DNA of 6,758 nucleotides. Source: Deltaproteobacteria bacterium. Its GTDB lineage: Bacteria > Myxococcota_A > UBA9160 > SZUA-336. Below the pieces are notes generated by a model, which saw only the letters and a list, made by a program, of their open reading frames with translations, did no database searches and was not told where the DNA came from. The DNA lies in assembly GCA_030665705.1 (NCBI GenBank), contig DAOUZG010000103.1, positions 1 through 6,758 of the forward strand, given 5' to 3'. The stretch's first letter is position 1; the number at the start of each line of letters is the position of its first letter. Below, one piece after another: positions 1 through 4,931 of this stretch. A program made the translations under genes and the position numbers.

Positions 1-633
1 GGCTGCGCCCTCGGCCTCGGGCGCGGCCTCACCCTCGACAGCCTCCGCTGCCTCCTCTTCCACGGCTTCAACGACCTCGAGTCTGGGTATCGCGACGTTG
101 ACCAGCGGGAGCTCGGGATCGACGAGCAACTCAACTCCCTCCGGCAGATCGACCTCACGGATGTGAATGGAGTCCCCCATTTTGAGCGACTCCACGTTCA
201 CGTCGATCGCCTCGGGGATCGACAGCGGCAGACAGGAAACCTCGAGCTCGCGGAAGAGCGGCTCGAGAACGCCGCCCGCTTCGACGCCTTCGGCCCTTCC
301 GATGAAGTGCACCGGCACCGAGACGTGGACCCGTCGCTTCGGGTCCACCGCGCAAAAGTCGCAGTGGAGGATTCTCCGCGAGACCGGGTCGCGCTGGCAC
401 TCCTTGATCAGGACGAGCTTGCCCTTGATGCCTCGGATCCCCTTGAGGTCGATCAGTGCATTTGCGCCTGCCGAGATCAGCCGCTCGAGCGTTCGGGCCT
501 CCACCGAAACCGATGTGCACTGGACCCCCGCACCGTACACGACCCCGGGCACGCGGCCCGCGGTCCGGAGCTTGCGGGCCAGGCCCTTTCCCGTCCCCTC
601 CCTGGGGCTTACTTCGAGTTCCAGCCGTTCCAT
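1..633 (-). CDS. rplY: 50S ribosomal protein L25/general stress protein Ctc (3' end cut by window edge)
   Basis: This is the 5S rRNA-binding protein of the large ribosomal subunit, in its long two-domain (TL5/CTC) form. Reading from ATG at 633, 211 codons stay open to base 1; the stop lies outside. The N-terminal 5S-binding domain (about residues 1-95) carries the family pattern GRVPGVVYG (26-34) and DPVSRR (82-87) followed by HCDF (90-93). The C-terminal beta domain (about 100-185) has GVEAGGVLEP and ends near LPLVNVAIP. After residue 186 comes the Ala/Glu-rich tail usual in long Ctc proteins. A GGGGGAG ribosome site lies 6 bases before ATG, and the prs stop is 18 bases upstream, so the two are probably co-transcribed. 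In the family the next gene is often pth; it would lie outside this window. An oddity is CxxC at Cys91/Cys94. Family membership is clear from the sequence; the role is from family knowledge. Confidence 0.93.
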   Translation of the reverse strand, partial: MERLELEVSPREGTGKGLARKLRTAGRVPGVVYGAGVQCTSVSVEARTLERLISAGANALIDLKGIRGIKGKLVLIKECQRDPVSRRILHCDFCAVDPKRRVHVSVPVHFIGRAEGVEAGGVLEPLFRELEVSCLPLSIPEAIDVNVESLKMGDSIHIREVDLPEGVELLVDPELPLVNVAIPRLEVVEAVEEEAAEAVEGEAAPEAEGAA

Positions 634-651
634 CGAGTTCTCCCCCGTCTC

Positions 652-1599
652 TCAGACAAACAGCGAGCTCACCGACTCTTCGTTGTGGATCCTCCGGATC
701 GCCTCTCCGAAGAGCCCCGCAACCTCGGTGACGACGATCTTCTCGCAGGACTTGGCCTCGTTACGGAGCGGAATGGAATCGGTCACGATCAGGCGCTCGA
801 GCGGACACTCCTCGAGCTGCTTGAGCGCGGGCCCGGACAGCACCGGGTGACTGACGGTCGCCAGGATCCGACCGGCGTTCGCCTTCTGAAGTGCTAGGGA
901 AGTCTGCACCAGCGAGCCGGCCGTGTCCACGATATCATCGACGATCACCACGTCTCGATCGGTAACGTCGCCGACGATCCGGAACACCTCGGCCACGTTG
1001 GCTGCCTCCCGACGCTTGTCGGCGATGGCGAGCTCGGCATTCAGCCGCTTGGCGAAGGCACGCGCCCGCTCCACCCCGCCCGGATCCGGCGAAACGACCG
1101 TGACGGCCTCGCCCCTCGGCAGGAATTCCGAGAGCTGGTCCAGCAGGACCGGCATTGCAAAGAGATTGTCCACCGGAATGTTGAAGAAGCCCTGGATCTG
1201 CCCTGCGTGGAGATCCAGCGAGAGCACGCGGTCACAGCCGGCGGTATCGATGAGATCCGCGACGAGCTTCGCGGTGATCGGAGTCCGCGGCTTGACCTTC
1301 CGATCCTGGCGGGCGTAGCCGTAGTAGGGGATGACGGCCGTCACCCGCTTCGCGGATGCACGCCGGAAGGTATCGAGCAGAACCAGCAGCTCGACCAGGT
1401 TCGTGTTCGCCGGAGCACAGGTCGGCTGGATGACGAAGACGTCCTGCCCTCGAACGTTCTCCCCCAGCTCTACCTGGATCTCGCCGTCGCTAAAGGTCTT
1501 GACGTCGGCGTGGCCGAGCTCGAGATCGAGATAGTGGGCGATATCGACCGCCAGCTGGAGGTTCGCATTCCCGCTGAAGACTTTGATCGTGTTCGGCAT
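652..1599 (-). CDS. prs: Ribose-phosphate pyrophosphokinase (PRPP synthase)
   Basis: This cytoplasmic enzyme transfers pyrophosphate from ATP to ribose 5-phosphate, giving PRPP for purine, pyrimidine, histidine, tryptophan and NAD synthesis. The 315-residue product has the usual class I length. Visible motifs are KVFSGNAN at the N-terminus (6-13), FSDGEI (36-41), the flexible ATP loop PYYGYARQDRK (91-101), DLHAGQIQGFF (129-139, with His131), the SPDPGG region (170-175), DKRR (194-197, with the catalytic-type Lys195 and Arg197) and the PRPP-binding loop VDDIVDTAGS (220-229). I chose ATG at 1599 because a strong ribosome site lies 8 bases upstream and the protein then begins like known Prs. The open frame continues upstream across the tRNA gene, but that part cannot be Prs. 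It sits 47 bases after tRNA-Gln and 18 bases before rplY, the common proteobacterial order. No truncation or missing key residue is seen. Confidence 0.97.
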   Translation of the reverse strand: MPNTIKVFSGNANLQLAVDIAHYLDLELGHADVKTFSDGEIQVELGENVRGQDVFVIQPTCAPANTNLVELLVLLDTFRRASAKRVTAVIPYYGYARQDRKVKPRTPITAKLVADLIDTAGCDRVLSLDLHAGQIQGFFNIPVDNLFAMPVLLDQLSEFLPRGEAVTVVSPDPGGVERARAFAKRLNAELAIADKRREAANVAEVFRIVGDVTDRDVVIVDDIVDTAGSLVQTSLALQKANAGRILATVSHPVLSGPALKQLEECPLERLIVTDSIPLRNEAKSCEKIVVTEVAGLFGEAIRRIHNEESVSSLFV

Positions 1600-1607
1600 C
1601 CCAGCTT

Positions 1608-1617
1608 CCTCTCCCCC
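1608..1617 (-). promoter_or_regulatory. Ribosome binding site of prs
   Basis: On the minus strand the purine run GGGGGAGAGG ends 8 bases before ATG at 1599. It fixes the prs start there and argues against the in-frame extension that runs upstream through tRNA-Gln. Confidence 0.7.
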
Positions 1618-1646
1618 GTACGATCCAGAACCTGCTGCGGGGCGGT

Positions 1647-1721
1647 TGGTTGGGGCGGCAGGATTCGAACCTGCGAATGCCGGGTCCAAAGCCCGGTGCC
1701 TTACCCCTTGGCTACGCCCCA
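1647..1721 (-). tRNA. tRNA-Gln (anticodon UUG), CCA encoded
   Basis: The minus strand folds into a full 75-base cloverleaf. The acceptor arms TGGGGCG (1721-1715) and CGCCCCA (1657-1651) pair over 7 bp. The D arm is GCC/GGC with a 9-base loop. The anticodon stem CCGGG/CCCGG encloses the loop CTTTGGA, giving anticodon TTG at 1689-1687, which reads glutamine CAA and, by wobble, CAG. A 5-base variable region follows, then T stem GCAGG/CCTGC with loop TTCGAAT. Discriminator A (1650) and a genomically encoded CCA (1649-1647) end the gene. Its first 21 bases are also the last seven codons of ispE, including the stop. It lies between ispE and prs on the same strand, with no terminator visible on either side, so it is probably cut out of the operon transcript by RNase P and 3' processing enzymes. 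An independent internal promoter could not be recognised. Confidence 0.96.
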
Positions 1722-2585
1722 GCCCCAGCTCTCCGAATCGCTGCCGGGAGAACTCGCAACCAACGTCCGGGCTCCGGCGGAGAGTCCAACCTTCCTCGCC
1801 ACCTGCTCCGCCGCCTCCCGGCTCCCGAACCGCCCGTACACCGTGGGGCCGCTCCCACTCATCCCAGTGACGGACGCTCCGACCTGCTCGAGTACACGCC
1901 GCACCGCCCCAATCTCCGGGTGCTGACGCGTCGCTACCTTCTCCAGATCGTTCGGTGCTGATTCTCGGACCCCGGAGGACCCTAGGAGCGGCGCGATTCT
2001 AGATCCCCCTTGCGGGAGCGTCAATTCACGCGACGTCTCCTCGTAAATCTCCCGGGTCGAGAGCCCAAACGGAAACACCACGAGCACCCACCACATCTCG
2101 GGGAGGCCCGAAAGAGGTTCGAGACGGTCTCCGATCCCGCGTCCGATCGACGGCCGGGGTGAGAGAAAGAAGGCAACATCGGCCCCGAGCTTGCGGGCGA
2201 GTGCGTGACGGTCGGCCGGGGACAGGTGGCTCCCTCTGAGGGTCTCGAGCCCGAGGATCACAGCCGCCGCATCGGAGGAGCCTCCCCCGAGGCCGGCCGC
2301 AACCGGGATCTCCTTGTGGAGCCGAATCCGCAATCCGGCGGGGCCGCCCAGCAAGAGTGTCACCTCTGCGGCAGCTTGAACGGCCAGATTCGTAGCGTCG
2401 GTCGGCACTTCCGAGCCGAGCCCCCCCTCCAAGACGATCCCTGGCTCGGGACGCGGCTCGAGTTCGAGGCGGTCGTAGAGGCGGAGGGGAAGGTAGACGG
2501 TCTCGATTTCGTGGTAGCCGTCTGGTCGCCGATCCAGCACCCGCAGCCCCAGGTTGAGCTTGGCGGGAGCAAGGACGGTCACCAT
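1701..2585 (-). CDS. ispE: 4-diphosphocytidyl-2-C-methyl-D-erythritol kinase
   Basis: IspE is the ATP-dependent kinase of the non-mevalonate (MEP) isoprenoid pathway; it phosphorylates the 2-hydroxyl of CDP-methylerythritol in the cytoplasm. The 294-residue product has the GHMP kinase plan: N-terminal LAPAKLNLGL (5-14, Lys9), DGYHEI (22-27), the glycine-rich ATP loop PVAAGLGGGSSDAA (94-107), LGADVAFF with the expected catalytic Asp136, NDLEKVA (212-218) and the third GHMP motif GMSGSGPTVY (241-250). ATG at 2585 places the APAKLN motif at the usual distance from the start; the nearest purine-rich site (GGGAG) is about 15 bases upstream, which is long. It follows the DUF1844 gene after 20 bases. 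The last conserved part ends near residue 280; the final residues, SWGWGVAKG, are partly encoded by the 5' end of tRNA-Gln, and the TAA stop is in the tRNA D-arm region. The C-terminal tail is therefore unlikely to be under protein-level constraint. Confidence 0.96.
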   Translation of the reverse strand: MVTVLAPAKLNLGLRVLDRRPDGYHEIETVYLPLRLYDRLELEPRPEPGIVLEGGLGSEVPTDATNLAVQAAAEVTLLLGGPAGLRIRLHKEIPVAAGLGGGSSDAAAVILGLETLRGSHLSPADRHALARKLGADVAFFLSPRPSIGRGIGDRLEPLSGLPEMWWVLVVFPFGLSTREIYEETSRELTLPQGGSRIAPLLGSSGVRESAPNDLEKVATRQHPEIGAVRRVLEQVGASVTGMSGSGPTVYGRFGSREAAEQVARKVGLSAGARTLVASSPGSDSESWGWGVAKG

Positions 2586-2605
2586 GTTCGAGGCAGCACT
2601 CTCCC

Positions 2606-2959
2606 TCAGTCCTTCTTCGCGTCGCGGGCCCGGACGTAGCGCATCCGCAGGTCGTGAAGGATCGCCTCCAGAAGGTGCGCCTCGTCGTCGTCGAGATTTC
2701 CCTGGGTCTTCTGAAGAAGCATCTCGAGGATGTCGATCGTCTGCTGCGCAAAGGGGAGGTTCGGGGGGGCGGGCTTCCCCGTCTCCGGGCTCGGCCCCTC
2801 TCCGAGGTGGACGAGGGCCGAGGTCGACAACGAGAGCACAAAGGTCCCGAAGGTGATCGGAGGAAGGGTCTTCACCCCTTCGGAGGCCGCGCCCTCTTCC
2901 CCCACCATCTGGAAGCCTCTCGAGCCGCTCTGCCCCTTGGGCTCCTGCTCCTCCGGCAT
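2606..2959 (-). CDS. DUF1844 domain-containing protein
   Basis: This 117-residue protein of unknown function matches the DUF1844 pattern as I remember it: FGTFVLSLSTSALVHLGE (37-54), then NLPFAQQTIDILEML (67-81), KTQGNL (84-89) and a helix LLEAILHDLRMRYV near the C-terminus. The first 30 or so residues are charged, Gly-rich and probably disordered. No signal peptide or clear membrane helix is seen, although 37-50 is fairly hydrophobic. ATG at 2959 has a strong GGGAGGG ribosome site 8 bases upstream, which overlaps the space just after the stop of the preceding lipid-transferase gene. Spacing of 15 bases upstream and 20 bases to ispE shows that it belongs to the operon. The family has no established function, and the context (lipid synthesis and isoprenoid kinase) does not decide one. 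Confidence 0.85.
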   Translation of the reverse strand: MPEEQEPKGQSGSRGFQMVGEEGAASEGVKTLPPITFGTFVLSLSTSALVHLGEGPSPETGKPAPPNLPFAQQTIDILEMLLQKTQGNLDDDEAHLLEAILHDLRMRYVRARDAKKD

Positions 2960-2974
2960 GCTCTCTGCCCTCCC

Positions 2975-3610
2975 CTAGAGACTCGCTGCCACCGGCTCCT
3001 TGCGCTCCGTCGGGTCACGGCCCGTGCGGTCCAGCTCGCGAAGCAGGCGTCGAGCAACCACGATCCGCTGAACGGCGGTGATGGTTCCACCGATCGCCAC
3101 GATCCAGAGACCCACACGCAGGTAGCCGACGATCCCCGCGAGCGCGAGAAGGCCGATCCGCTCCGCCCGCTCCACAAGGCCCACCTCGAAGTGGGCGAGA
3201 TGCCGCTCCGCGCGTGCCCGGACGTAGCTCGTCATGACCGCGGCAGTGAGCGCCCAGGAAACCAGCACCACGCCCCCCACGTCGGCCTGGCGCGCCATCC
3301 CCACCGCGATCCCGCAAAACACGAGCAGATCGCCGAGCCGGTCCATACTCGAGTCGAAAAAGCCACCCGCCGACGACGAGCTCCCCTGCGAGCGCGCCAC
3401 CAGGCCGTCCATCATGTCGAACAGCCCCGCCACGACCAGGACGAGGCCGCCCACCCGCACCCAGCCGGTGGCAAACGCCACGCCGGCTCCCAACGAAACC
3501 AGCACGCCGATCAGGGTGAGCGTGTCGGGACGCACCCGGACTGCCGCGAAAAACGGAAAGAGCCGGTGGACGGCTCGGTCGATATCGCCTCCGAAGCGGG
3601 ACTTGAGCAC
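2975..3610 (-). CDS. CDP-alcohol phosphatidyltransferase, phosphatidylinositol-phosphate synthase-like
   Basis: This 211-residue integral membrane enzyme should transfer a phosphatidyl group from CDP-diacylglycerol (or a CDP-linked ether lipid) to an alcohol. The full catalytic signature is present: Asp65, Asp68-Gly69, Ala72-Arg73, Gly82, Asp86 and Asp90, with the exact family spacing (D-x2-D-G-x2-A-R-x8-G-x3-D-x3-D). About six hydrophobic segments can be seen (roughly 31-47, 52-66, 92-105, 111-128, 151-165, 166-182). SYVRARAE (128-135), then VGLVERAERIG (143-153) and the late TAVQRI (178-183) resemble the actinobacterial phosphatidylinositol-phosphate synthase and archaeal homologues more than PgsA glycerol-phosphate or serine transferases. 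The substrate is therefore possibly inositol phosphate, but this is inference. The start codon is GTG at 3610 with only a weak ribosome site, 10 bases after the stop of the upstream gene, which suggests translational coupling. Confidence 0.9.
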   Translation of the reverse strand: MLKSRFGGDIDRAVHRLFPFFAAVRVRPDTLTLIGVLVSLGAGVAFATGWVRVGGLVLVVAGLFDMMDGLVARSQGSSSSAGGFFDSSMDRLGDLLVFCGIAVGMARQADVGGVVLVSWALTAAVMTSYVRARAERHLAHFEVGLVERAERIGLLALAGIVGYLRVGLWIVAIGGTITAVQRIVVARRLLRELDRTGRDPTERKEPVAASL

Positions 3611-3620
3611 GCGTTTCGCC

Positions 3621-3917
3621 CTACGGCTCTGGCTTGGAGCTGTCGTCTATCTCTTCTTCGAGCTCGGGCTCGATCTCGGGCAGGAACTCCGCCTGCTCAC
3701 GGTAGCGCTGGACGGCCAGCCGAATGCGCTCCTCGCGGACGGCTTTCTCCGCCACGACGGAGCTCGCGAGCGTGTTCAGCTCCTCCTCCGACGGCGGCTG
3801 CACTCTGTCCGAGAGATCTTCGAGCTGACGCGTCGCCCGGTCGAGGTCCTCCGGCGCAATGCGCCGATCGCGCAGCAGCAGCCTCTGAAGGCGCTTGTCG
3901 AGGGTCTTGAGATCCAT
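3621..3917 (-). CDS. Small charged protein of unknown function, first gene of the operon
   Basis: I do not recognise this 98-residue protein. It is rich in Arg, Glu, Asp and Leu, has no cysteine, signal peptide or membrane segment, and looks mostly helical: a basic N-terminal helix (MDLKTLDKRLQRLLLRDRR), a second helix to about residue 40, a PPSEEE break at 41-46, a third helix (about 47-77), and a strongly acidic tail (EIEPELEEEIDD). The gene is supported by an AAGGAGA ribosome site a few bases before ATG at 3917, a candidate promoter just upstream, and tight 10-base spacing to the lipid-transferase gene that follows. It lies where the divergent bamD region ends, so it is probably the first cistron of the whole minus-strand operon. 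A regulatory or scaffold role is possible but nothing in the sequence shows it. Confidence 0.75.
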   Translation of the reverse strand: MDLKTLDKRLQRLLLRDRRIAPEDLDRATRQLEDLSDRVQPPSEEELNTLASSVVAEKAVREERIRLAVQRYREQAEFLPEIEPELEEEIDDSSKPEP

Positions 3918-3921
3918 TGCG

Positions 3922-3928
3922 TCTCCTT
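3922..3928 (-). promoter_or_regulatory. Ribosome binding site of the small operon-leading gene
   Basis: AAGGAGA on the minus strand lies 4 bases before ATG at 3917 (5 bases from GGAG). It is the best Shine-Dalgarno match in the window and the main support for the reality of this small gene. Confidence 0.75.
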
Positions 3929-3947
3929 CAACCGTAGAGGTGGAGCG

Positions 3948-3976
3948 ATTTTAGCCCGCATTCCTCACCGGGTCGC
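3948..3976 (-). promoter_or_regulatory. Candidate sigma70-type promoter of the minus-strand operon
   Basis: On the minus strand TAAAAT (3953-3948) matches the -10 consensus at five of six bases. It would start transcription near 3941, leaving a leader of about 24 bases that holds the AAGGAGA ribosome site. The -35 position with 17-base spacing is GCGACC (3976-3971), a poor match, so an activator or another sigma factor may be needed. It lies in the 150-base intergenic region shared with bamD. Confidence 0.45.
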
Positions 3977-4028
3977 CTTCGCCGAGAGATCCGGGCTCGC
4001 AAGTCGATCCCACGCCGGCCCGTGTGCG

Positions 4029-4057
4029 TTGACACGCCCCCTGTGCTCCCTTAGTCT
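4029..4057 (+). promoter_or_regulatory. Candidate sigma70-type promoter of bamD
   Basis: A perfect -35 hexamer TTGACA (4029-4034) is followed after exactly 17 bases by TAGTCT (4052-4057), which keeps the first T, the A and the last T of the -10 consensus. Transcription would start near 4064, only about four bases before ATG at 4068. That would give a nearly leaderless mRNA, in keeping with the absence of a ribosome site before that ATG, or else a leader of about 70 bases if translation starts at TTG 4134. Confidence 0.5.
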
Positions 4058-4067
4058 GCCGAAATCT

Positions 4068-4931
4068 ATGAAAAATCGGGGGGTTATCAAGGGCCCCCGA
4101 ACACGCCGTGGGCATTTTTCGACGCCGCGAGCGTTGCGGGGGGCATCGAGGTGGCTGGCCCTGGTCGTGCCCGCCCTCCTGCTCAGTCTTGCCTGCGCAA
4201 GCTCCCCCCCACAAGACGAGATCCCCTCCGCAGAGCACTACTACCAGCGCGGACTCGAAACCCTCGAAGGTCGGCGCGTCTTTCTGTTCTTCACCGATGT
4301 GGACTATGAGCGTGCGATCGAGCTCTTCCAGGAGGTCATCGACAACTATCCCTACAGCGACTACGCGACGTTGGCTGAGCTGAAGATCGCCGACGTCTAC
4401 TTCGAACAGGGGCGGTTCGAGGAGGCCGCGAGCTACTACCAGGACTTCGTGGAGCTCCACCCGAGACATCCACAGGTCTCGTACGCGATCTACCGGCGAG
4501 GGGAGTGTGCCTTCCGCCAGATGTACGCCGAGGATCAAGACCAGACCCCGACCCACGAGGCCGTGGCGCAGTTCCGCTTCCTCCTCGAGCGGTACCCGGA
4601 GTCGGAGTACGCGGAGGAGGCGCGTCTCAATCTCGCCCAAGCCGAAGACCGGCTGGCCGCAAACGTTCTGGAGATCGCCGACTTTTACTTCGACCGGGAG
4701 CAGTACTACGCCGCCGCGGATCGCTACCGCGAGGCTCTCGAGCTCTACCCGGAGCACAGCAGGCGGCTGAGGACAGCCTACCGGTTGGCTCTCTCTCTGC
4801 GCGGCCTGGGACAGGAGGAGGAGGCGCGCGCGATTCTCGGGCAGATCCTCGAGGACGGTGCGGACGACGATTTGACCGAGGAGGTCGAGGAGGCCCTGCG
4901 CGACCTGGACCGGGCGCGGCGGGGCTCTTAG
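4068..4931 (+). CDS. bamD: Outer membrane protein assembly factor BamD (YfiO/ComL family lipoprotein)
   Basis: BamD is the TPR lipoprotein of the beta-barrel assembly machinery; it sits on the periplasmic face of the outer membrane and helps BamA insert outer-membrane proteins. From ATG 4068 the product has 287 residues. A hydrophobic segment WLALVVPALLLSLAC (29-43) ends in a lipobox-like SLAC with Cys43 as the lipidation site. The mature part is a run of TPR-like helix pairs: AEHYYQRGLE, YERAIELFQEVIDNYPYSDYA, FEEAASYYQDFVELHPRHP, EAVAQFRFLLERYPESEYAEEA and YYAAADRYREALELYPEHS, the pattern of BamD and related CpoB-like proteins. The mature length (about 245) is near that of the family. The N-terminal 27 residues before the hydrophobic core are unusually long and no ribosome site precedes ATG; TTG at 4134 would give a standard 20-residue lipoprotein signal. 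It is transcribed alone, divergent from the lipid operon, and its stop overlaps that of convergent alaS. Confidence 0.9.
   Translation: MKNRGVIKGPRTRRGHFSTPRALRGASRWLALVVPALLLSLACASSPPQDEIPSAEHYYQRGLETLEGRRVFLFFTDVDYERAIELFQEVIDNYPYSDYATLAELKIADVYFEQGRFEEAASYYQDFVELHPRHPQVSYAIYRRGECAFRQMYAEDQDQTPTHEAVAQFRFLLERYPESEYAEEARLNLAQAEDRLAANVLEIADFYFDREQYYAAADRYREALELYPEHSRRLRTAYRLALSLRGLGQEEEARAILGQILEDGADDDLTEEVEEALRDLDRARRGS
4071..4100 (-). terminator. Candidate rho-independent terminator reading leftward
   Basis: Read on the minus strand, TCGGGGG (4100-4094) and CCCCCGA (4082-4076) form a 7-bp GC-rich stem around an 11-base loop, followed at once by five T (4075-4071). This is the form of an intrinsic terminator for leftward transcription. 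No minus-strand gene ends nearby, so its likely client is the alaS transcript after it has run antisense through bamD. On the plus strand the same hairpin falls in the first codons, or the leader, of bamD and has no T run after it. Confidence 0.5.

Noticed and set aside
163..897. Plus-strand open frame opposite rplY and the prs 3' end
   Set aside because: It crosses two confirmed minus-strand genes and has no ribosome site or family pattern.
1600..1689. In-frame 30-codon upstream extension of prs across the tRNA-Gln gene
   Set aside because: It would translate half of the tRNA, has no ribosome site, and known Prs proteins begin at the residue encoded at 1599; the site at 1608-1617 fixes the start.
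1722..1800. Separate promoter for tRNA-Gln within the ispE 3' end
   Set aside because: I looked for paired -35 and -10 elements; TTGGTT and TTGGAC occur but no acceptable -10 lies at the right distance.
2654..3910. Long plus-strand open frame opposite the DUF1844, lipid-transferase and small-protein genes
   Set aside because: It spans three real minus-strand genes and their gaps, and is His-, Arg- and Pro-rich low-information sequence, as expected for a GC-rich shadow frame.
4021..4036. Inverted repeat CGTGT-6-ACACG overlapping the bamD -35 as a possible operator
   Set aside because: Only a 5-bp arm with a GC-rich spacer; such repeats are expected by chance, and there is no second copy in the window to support a binding site.
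3951..4757. Long minus-strand open frame opposite bamD
   Set aside because: It is antisense to a clear BamD TPR protein, has a valine- and leucine-rich composition typical of reversed GC-rich coding frames, and shows no family motif.
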